A stretch of 64,000 nucleotides of DNA from Sorex araneus (Eukaryota; Chordata; Mammalia; Eulipotyphla; Soricidae): assembly GCF_027595985.1 (NCBI RefSeq), contig NC_073302.1, positions 10,232,966 to 10,296,965 of the forward strand. Direction: 5' to 3'. Both the position numbers and the translations under genes were made by a program. This document shows, piece by piece, positions 56,881-64,000 of this stretch. Every line of letters begins with the position of its first letter. Position 1 is the stretch's first letter. Below the pieces are notes generated by a model. That model was not told the DNA's origin. It saw only the letters and a list, made by a program, of their open reading frames with translations, and searched no databases.

Positions 56881-57895
56881 GGTCTATAGTTTTCTTTGTT
56901 AGTGGTGTCTTTGTTTGCTTTTGGTATAAGGGAGATATGTGCCTCGTAGAAACTATTTGGAAGGGTTCCTGTCTTTTCAATTTCCTGGAAAAGCTTGAGG
57001 AGAACTGGCAACACGTCTTCTTTAACTGTTTGGAAGAATTCGCAGTGAACTTGTCTGAACCTGGGCTTTTGTTTTTGGGGAGACTTTTGATTACAGTTTC
57101 AATTTCTTTGATATTTATGGGCCTATTCAGGTATTTCAAGTCTTCTTGGTTCAGTCTTGGGAGATTGTAGGAATCAAGGAATTCGACCATTTCTTTTATG
57201 TTCTCTTGTTTCGTGGCATACAGTCTTTCAAAGTAGTCTCTGATGCTCTTTTGAATCTCCTTGGTTTCTGTTGTGATGTCCCCCTTTTCATTTCTGATTC
57301 GATTTATCAGGGTTTTATCTCTTTCTTTCTTTGTGAGTCTTGCTAGTGGTTTATCAATCTTATTTATTTTCTCGAAGAACCAGCTCTTTGTTTCATTGAT
57401 CTTTCGGATTGTTTTTCAGGTTTCCATATCATTAACTTCTGCTCTAAGTTTTATTATTTCTTTCCTTCGATCTGGTTTGTGTTGCTTTTGCTGGTCCTCT
57501 TCTAAGATCTTGAGCTACGAAGTCAAGCTATCTATATAGGCCCTTTTTTTCTTTCTGAGGAAAGCCTGCAGAGCTATAAATATTCCCCTTAACAAGGCTT
57601 TAGCTGTGTCCCATAGGTTCTGGTAGCTTGTGTCTTCATTCTCATTTGTTTCGAGGTATCTCTTGATTTCTTCCTTGATTTCCTGCGTGACCCACTCATG
57701 GTTCAATAGTGAGTTGTTTAATTTCCAAGTGTTCTACAGTTCTCCGCAACTGTGAGTTATTTACTTCCATCTTCAGTACATCATGGTCTGAGAGGATAGT
57801 TGATACAATTTCTATCTTCCCGACTCTATTAAGATATAATCTGTGACCCAGTAGGTGGTCTATTTTGGAAACTGATCCATAAGGGAGCAAGAGAT

Positions 57896-58954
57896 GTGAA
57901 GTGGAGCATGGAAAGCCTCTTTAACAAATGGTGCTGGCACAACTGGAAAACCACATGCAAAAGAATGGGCTTAGACCTCGACATGACACCATGCACAAAA
58001 CTCAGATCAAAATGGATTAAAGACCTCAACATCAGACTACAAACCATAAGGTACATTGAAGACAAGGTCGACAAAACCCTCCACGATATTGAAGATAAAG
58101 GTATCTTCAAAGATGACACGCAACTGGCTCACCAAGTGGAAACAGAGATCAACAAATGGGACCACATTAAACTAAAAAGCTTCTGCACCGCAAAAGACAC
58201 AGTGACCAGAATACAAAGACTATCTACAGAATGGGAAAGGATTTTTACACAATACCCATCAGATAATGGGTTGCTATCAATGGTCTATAAAGCACTGGTT
58301 GAACTCTACAAGAAGAAAACATCCAACCCCATCAAAAAATGGGGCGAAGAAATGAACAGAAACTTTCCCAAGGAAGAGATACGAATGGCCAAAAGGCACA
58401 TGAAAAGGTGTTCTACATCACCAATCATCAGAGAGATGCAGATCAAAACAACCATGAGATACCACCTCACACCACAGAGAGTACACACATCCAAAAGAAC
58501 AAAAGCCACCACTGTAGGAGAGGATGTGGAGAGAAAGGGACCCTTCTACACTGCTGGTAGGAATGCCAACTAGTTCAGCCCTTTTGGAAGACAACATGGA
58601 CGATTCTCAAAAAAAATAGAGATTGAGCTCCCATTTGACCCAGCAATACCACTGCTGGGAATATATCCCAGAGGAGCATAAAAGTATAGTCGAAATGACA
58701 TCTGCACTTATATGTTCATCGCAGCACTGTGTACAATAGCCAGAATCTGGAAAAAACCCGAGTGTCCTAGAACAGATGAGTGTTTGAAGAAACTTTGGTA
58801 CATCTATACAATGGAATACTATGCAGCTGTTAGAAAAAAGGAGGTCATGAATTTTGCATATAAGTGGATCGGCATGGAAAGTATCATGCTAAGTGAAATG
58901 AGTCAGAGAGAGAAAGACAGACATAGAAAGATTGCACACATCTGTGGAACATAG
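57896..58954 (+). pseudogene. LINE-1 ORF2 C-terminal relic (plus-strand arm)
   Basis: Open for 225 codons (57,896-58,573), then a stop and change of frame before the terminal 80 codons (58,712-58,954: [43 protein letters not shown]). One of the best-preserved ORF2 ends in the window. Confidence 0.82.
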
Positions 58955-59420
58955 AATAACATAGTAGGAGACTAACGCCCACGAATAGAAAAATAGTAGA
59001 AATAAGTACCAGGAGGTTGACTCCATGGCTTGGAAGCTGGCCTCACATTCTGGGGAGAGGACAACTCAGAGAAGGGATCAACAAGTATAATGCGGTTGGA
59101 GGCCATGCGGGGGAAGGATGAGGCGGGCTGAATGTAGACTAGAGACTGAACACAGTGGCCATTCAACACCTCTATTGCGAACCACAACACCTCATTAGAG
59201 AGAGAGAACAAAAGGAAATGCCCTGCCACAGTGGCAGGGTGGGGTGGGGGGGAGATGGGTTTGGGGAGGGCAGGAGGGATGCTGGGTTTACTGGTGGTGG
59301 AGAATGGGCACTGGTGAAGGGATGGGTCCTCAATCTTTGTATGGGGGAAACATGAGCACAAAAATGTATAAATCTGTAACTGTACCCTCATGGTGATTCA
59401 CTAATTAAAAAGAAATAAAT

Positions 59421-60240
59421 TATAAATAAATCAATCAGAAATATGTTACTCCCCTAGAAAAACAAGTATTTTTGACATTCTTTATTCTGAAAACTATGAA
59501 CTAATTATTCCCTTTTTTTGGTGTCACAGTATTCATGCAGAACTTGGCAGCCATGGCAGAAAATTCTTCTTTATAAGATACTGTTTCAGAATATATGCGA
59601 ATAGTTCATTTATTTGAGTTACAGCCAAAAATATTATATTCAAAGACTTTGTTCAAGAGAAAAATTCTCAACAGTGAAACAACAGAAATTTCCCTATTTC
59701 AAAAAAAAAACCCAAAGGCGCATTCTAGTGTGTTAATCAGGATGCATTAAGATGTCATATCCTTCCTACTGAGGTAAAGTAAATCCAAGAATGAATAGAA
59801 ATTTATCTACAATCTCTTCATTTATCAAAGTAAACCTCTGAATTTAAAACACAATTATGCTCTGCCCTGAAAGTGGATGACCCAGAGCAAAGAGCAGACT
59901 TCTCTGTGTCAGGACACCAGCAGAGGATGTCTGGCACTGAAAAATCTAACTCCAGTACCGTCACTTTTACCCTAGGTCAAGAACACTTTGGAGCCCAGGC
60001 CCCATCTTATCTCACACAATATAACAAGTATTTGTGTATTAATTTTTTCCTTTAACATGTCTTATCCCCCTCAATCTTCCCCTAAAGTTAATATTACATC
60101 TATATTCTGCCATATATATTTCGTTGGACTAGCTTTCAACAAGCTTTCTGCTTGCTGTGTCCGTGTTTAATACGAGTTTTTAAATGGGATCTTCATATTT
60201 TCTACATACGGTAATATTTCATCTGAAAAAATGAGAATAA
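59421..60240. other. Start of unit 4: duplicon unique block
   Basis: Matches 1908-2152 and 17,405-17,910 but more diverged. The CT-rich minisatellite and most of the following block of units 2-3 are absent; it jumps from gtctggcac to a ggtcaagaacac region (about 59,940-59,985). No gene supported. Confidence 0.65.
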
Positions 60241-60243
60241 TTT

Positions 60244-60413
60244 GGGACTGGAACAATTGTACAGTGGGTATGGCATTTGCCTGGCTTGTGGCCGACCAGG
60301 GTTTGATTCCCAGCATCCCATACAGTCCCCTGAGCACCACCAGAAGTAATTCCTGACTGCAGAGCCAGGAATAATCCCTGTGTATCACCGGGTGTGACCC
60401 AAAAAGAAAAAAA
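60244..60413 (+). mobile_element. tRNA-headed SINE, 'gagcacc/gtgtgaccc' body (unit 4 only)
   Basis: Head actggaacaattgtacagtg and B-box-like gggtttgattcccagc; body with cctgagcaccaccag, attcctgactgcagagcc and gggtgtgacccaaaaag; A-rich tail. Imperfect duplication atgagaataattt / atggggtaattt. Confidence 0.85.
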
Positions 60414-60540
60414 TGGGGTAATTTATTTATTTTAAATTAGATTTTATATTTTTGGTTGCATAATTGTTGCATCTAATACTCCCAGTTTTGTGGAATATTG
60501 GAGATACTATGAATATGGAGTGGAAATAGGGGGCATCCTT

Positions 60541-60707
60541 GAGGCTGGAGCGATAGCACAGCGGGTAGGGGGTTTGCCTTGCACGTGGCTGACCCGGGTT
60601 CGATTCCCAGAATCCCATATGGTCACCCGAGCACCTCCAGGGGTAGTTCCTGAGTGCAAAACTAGGAGCAACTCCTGAGCATTGCTGGCTATGACCCAAA
60701 AAGAAAA
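60541..60707 (+). mobile_element. tRNA-headed SINE, young-looking copy (unit 4 only)
   Basis: ggctggagcgatagcacagc with an intact A box, a perfect B box in cgggttcgattcccag, the gagcacctccagggg body and the acccaaaaag end. Target duplication aaatagggggcatccttg (60,524-60,541) against aaatagtgggcatccttg (60,707-60,724). Confidence 0.9.
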
Positions 60708-60896
60708 AAATAGTGGGCATCCTTGCCTTCTGCTTAATCTCAGAGAGAGTCTTTAACCATTGAACATAATGTTAGCTGTGGGAGGGGAGAGGTGGGTAGG
60801 GTCCAGTGCTAGTCTCTGAATGGGGTAGGAGAGGAGAATTAAATGTGCAAAATTGCCCTAAAAATGGTTATGAAAAAAACTGTGTTTTGGCAGAAT

Positions 60897-61145
60897 CACT
60901 TGTATCACTACTCATCCGTTTGCTCATTGATTTGCTGGAGCGGGTGGCAGGAACGTCTCCTTCGTCCCTTTAGCGGGCTAGTTTAGCCCAATACTGTCTG
61001 CTCATTCCAGAAATACAAAGAGCATCAATCCATTCATTTAGGGTCTTGAGAAAGAAGTACAACCATCTATTAGTGGGCAACCAGGTTTTCCTTTGACGTC
61101 TGGTGGAATCCTGTTGGTAACGTCTCTAGTCCAGTGAAATATATA
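60897..61145 (-). mobile_element. 5'-truncated, diverged RTE tail (unit 4 only)
   Basis: Read in reverse it follows the RTE C-terminal region and 3' end (gattccaccagacgtcaaa, gaatggattgatgctctt, ggagacgttcctgcc, gatacaagtg). Flanked by tggcagaat (60,888-60,896 and 61,146-61,154). More diverged from the array's RTE copies than they are from each other. Confidence 0.75.
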
Positions 61146-61874
61146 TGGCAGAATAGATATGTCATATTACCTTGAGGGGAAGATTGAGGGAAACAAGATA
61201 TGTTAAAGGAAAACTTGCAAAGGAGGATAGGGTGAATATAAGCTCTTCTCTGAAAAATCTTAAAGGAGTCCAGTTCCCTATAAATATAGACGCATGTTAA
61301 TATGTTATAGAAGGAACATTATTCTGACCCATATACTGAATATTGCATTACATTCTTGTGATCTCTTGTGAGGACAGTTTAAGTACTTTTGGGTTATAAA
61401 TAATATATTAGTAAATTATCCTGTTCTTATAAATGCTTCTAAATTACTCTAGTACTGCTTACATGTGTATTCATCTCTTGGAGTAATAAACAAAGTTAAT
61501 GACAATCACAGTGGACACGCATTGTACACATGTGTGTGTGAGCATGCACCACGAAACAAATGCAATCAAGGATTCAATGGCATGCAAAAATAATTTGAAT
61601 TTTATAGCTCCAGAGATAAAGCTGAGAGAAGTCACTTGACTTATTGAGAACCAAGAGTGAATGACCGACAGAATATGGAATCCAGTCCTGTCTGGAAAGA
61701 CATTGGCTGCATTGAAGTTAGAGCATATCTCAGTCTTTCCTTTCTCCAGCTGGAACTCTGGGCAAGCAAACAGCTGCCAGGATGCCCCTGATACTTCGGT
61801 CACTCTCAGGTGGCTTCACAGGCTCAGAGTCTCCAGTCCACACACAATCCCCTCCCCAAGATCTCACTGGACTG

Positions 61875-61947
61875 AGGCAATTATCCTACTTTCTCCTTAA
61901 CTAGGAGCTAAGGGACCTTTCACCTCGTCTTCTCTATGTTTATAAAG
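61875..61947 (+). promoter_or_regulatory. Putative OR promoter (unit 4)
   Basis: caattat at about 61,879 and TATAAAG at 61,941-61,947, retained in the most diverged unit. Confidence 0.4.
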
Positions 61948-62048
61948 TTCTATTGTTATTTCTTTGGACTCAAGAACGGACACAGAAAGCCCAGGCATTT
62001 ATGGGTAGAAGGATGCTGTCCTCTTGCTCATTTTTTCCTGGGTTCTAG

Positions 62049-62139
62049 GACAGAAGCTGATCAGAATTTTAATTGGATACAAGATTAGAATTTACTGAGC
62101 TACCAAGAATTGCTGAGTTTTAAAGAGCTGGAATTCTAG
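62049..62139 (+). other. Candidate 5' non-coding exon (unit 4)
   Basis: Acceptor ggttctag (AG 62,047-62,048) after a T/C-rich tract, and donor ctag/gtgagc (GT 62,140-62,141), 91 nt apart. It implies a further receptor exon outside the window. Confidence 0.45.
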
Positions 62140-64000
62140 GTGAGCAAAGTGTGTCTCATGTGCTTAGAGGTCTGTACATGCGTTTAATGTTCAGTGCTAT
62201 GTGCAAATACCTCCTTAGGTGATATGGATACATGAATATTTCTTCAAAAGTTGTGACATTTTATGTGTGACATCTGACTTACAATATAGATTTTTAATAG
62301 GGAGAAAAAGATAGAGGGAGAGAGATAAAGAGACTTAGAAGCAGGTTTGTGCGAATGACTTATAGTGATTGTCCCTCCGATCAGACCACATGCACCAAAT
62401 AAACTACCATTAAGCAGATGCAGAGCAGTTCTGAGTGTAGTTTGGGGTCTCATCATCAATGGTCAAAGATCTCATTCTCCTTTAAACACTTCCAGATTCT
62501 GTGCTCTTACACAAATAACAGTTAAGTAAAGACATTGCAGCATATGAACAGACAAATGTGTGCTCACTATGAAGTAAAATTTGTTTTTTCTTTTTTTTTC
62601 TTTTTGGGTCATACCTGGCTTTGCACAGGGGTTCCTTCTGGCTCTGTACTCAGGAATTATTCCTGGAGGTGCTCAGGGAACCCATATGGGATGCTGGGAA
62701 TTGAACCTGGGTCAGCCGCATGTAAGGCAAATGCCCTACCCGCTGTACTATCTCTCAAGCTCCTGAAGCAAAATTTCTTTAATAGAACCATGAGCAGCAT
62801 AGGAGAATCAGCTTGAAATCAGGCTTGAGGAAGTTTGGAATCCCTCGAGTAATCTCAGGGATGCTGCGATATATGATATTTCATATGTTTATGGGTTATC
62901 TTCATGTGTCACACTAAGGTTGACGTGTTTGTGAGTAATTTTTGATATCTTATTGGCAGGTAGTATTTTAGTTGTGGTATCTGTGAACTAAAGGCAGACT
63001 GTGTGCCTCATCTACAGCTACCTTAAGACTGTCAGTAATGGCTATTATATTGCATTGAGCATGTGGATTTATATGTTTTTTACATCTAATAGGGCATCAC
63101 ACACTAATTCCTAGGACAACAATGGCTTAGTAGATCAGTAGGCATATAATCATCAGCCTGTACTTCTGTTTGAGTTTCCTAATGTTCAGTTTCTAAGCGG
63201 TAAAGAATGGGCAGCTAATCTGAGATCACATGCTATTTTGAAAATTAAATTGGACTATGTACAACATTAACAAGCACTATACTTGTCATGTAATCAATGC
63301 TCAGTAAACAAGGGGTATTTTATTGTGTTTCTCCAAACCAAGTGTTTTTACTTAGACATTCTTATTTGTCCACTACCAAGTGCAGTCCAGGTAGAAGTCT
63401 AGAGAGTACAAGCCAACATGAACTCCCTTTCATATTTTGCTGCGACAGCTTGAAACCCTGCTCGTGGGTCATGGACCAGTTATCTTTTAAATTATGTGTG
63501 AATTAACTTTCCAGGATGATTTACTAGTTTTCTTTTAAGTGCTTTCTTTTTTTTTCAGCCTTCACACAATGACGCTGTATCACAATTCACAAATCAATGA
63601 TAAGACAGTGTCCACTTTAGAGTTATTAATCGAAAGGATCAGCGCTCCTAGCAATTCATAGTTCTTTGGACTAGAATGTTTGTTGTCTTTCTCCAATGCA
63701 TGAATACTAAAGCCAGTCAAGATTCCCTCCATAAACTTGCTATAAGAAGGGCCATTGTTTGGAGGATGGGGTGGTGGGTGGTTGTAAGGAAGTTAGGATA
63801 GAGAAGGGACAAACAAGACAATAATAGTTGGGAATGATCATTTTGGACAGGGACTGAGTGTTGAAAGTAGGTAGAGGGACTATCTTTGCCTACTTTGATA
63901 TTCTTTTGTTATCTTTATTGCAAAACCTAAGACCCCAAAGTAAATGGTGTAGGTTGGGAGGATAACTCAAACCACTGATGGTCCTACATTTCCTTCACAC
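62140..64000. other. Intron-like duplicon sequence (unit 4, cut by window edge)
   Basis: Collinear with 5310-6960 and 44,720-46,450, with a unit-specific SINE at 62,583. No gene seen before the window ends. Confidence 0.65.
62583..62764 (-). mobile_element. tRNA-headed SINE, inverted (unit 4 only)
   Basis: T-rich tail then tttttgggtcatacctggc, the ggtgctcaggg body, and B-box reverse gggaattgaacctgg. Flanked by gaagtaaaattt (62,570-62,581) and gaagcaaaattt (62,765-62,776). Confidence 0.88.

Larger units (their letters stand above)
54798..59410. mobile_element. Large LINE-1 with 5' inversion at the unit 3/4 junction
   Basis: About 54,800-57,880 is ORF2 on the minus strand, running from endonuclease sequence at 57,880 (SKIDHLLGH, SDHDVLKME) through the FADD box (55,391-55,402, minus) to the end of the RT at 54,800. 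From about 57,882 the plus strand resumes with ORF2 C-terminal sequence (MKWSMESLFNKWCWHNW, 57,896-58,573), the ORF2 end (58,712-58,954) and 3' UTR to the A-rich tail. The two parts meet at nearly the same LINE-1 position, as twin priming predicts. A second LINE-1 sits inside (55,921-56,880). No convincing target duplication was found. Confidence 0.87.

Noticed and set aside
60541..60610. tRNA gene suggested by intact A and B boxes
   Set aside because: The head belongs to a SINE with retroposon body, A-tail and target duplication; no complete cloverleaf was recognised.

Overview
This is AT-rich mammalian DNA with no bacterial-style gene organisation. Three things point to a shrew (Sorex, probably S. 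araneus): (i) many tRNA-headed SINEs with the body I recognise from shrew genomes, (ii) abundant mammalian LINE-1, and (iii) RTE-clade LINEs whose proteins resemble nematode RTE elements, as I recall being reported for the common shrew. The species call is from memory and has not been tested by search.

The window is a tandem array of a duplicated unit of about 15.5-16 kb, all copies in the same (+) orientation. Unit 1 runs to about 17,404. Unit 2 is about 17,405-35,174. Unit 3 is about 35,175-59,420, lengthened by LINE-1 insertions. Unit 4 starts near 59,421 and leaves the window. The order within a unit is: short unique block; CT-rich or repeat-filled block; a RTE-related SINE; a second SINE and a polypurine tract; a putative promoter and 5' non-coding exon; about 4 kb of intron-like sequence ending in SINE and LINE-1 debris; a single-exon olfactory receptor (OR) coding region; 3' flank with a minisatellite and an inverted SINE; an unidentified block; a 5'-truncated LINE-1; and an RTE LINE.

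The only genes that look functional are three intact class II, family 1 (OR1J-like) olfactory receptors at 9220-10167, 25406-26350 and 48701-49648. Each has a splice acceptor just before the start codon. A conserved TATA box, a TAATTG homeodomain-like site and an 85-92 nt candidate exon lie about 4 kb upstream in units 1-3, and also in unit 4. Unit 4's receptor should therefore lie about 2.3 kb beyond the right edge.

Everything else is mobile-element history. It includes one full-length but dead LINE-1 (35,378-41,103), LINE-1 insertions with 5' inversions (one nested inside another), a solo retroviral LTR, two short LINE-1 3'-UTR insertions with the same 5' end, RTE copies sharing one target-site duplication (so inserted before the duplications), SINEs whose body and tail match the RTE 5' and 3' ends, and a composite element joining CpG-rich tandem units to a LINE-1 3' end. 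Insertions present in only some units give a relative history of the array. I did not find a convincing novel protein system. The most novel-looking items are the composite element, the SINE/RTE mosaic and the recurrent 240-bp LINE-1 tails.
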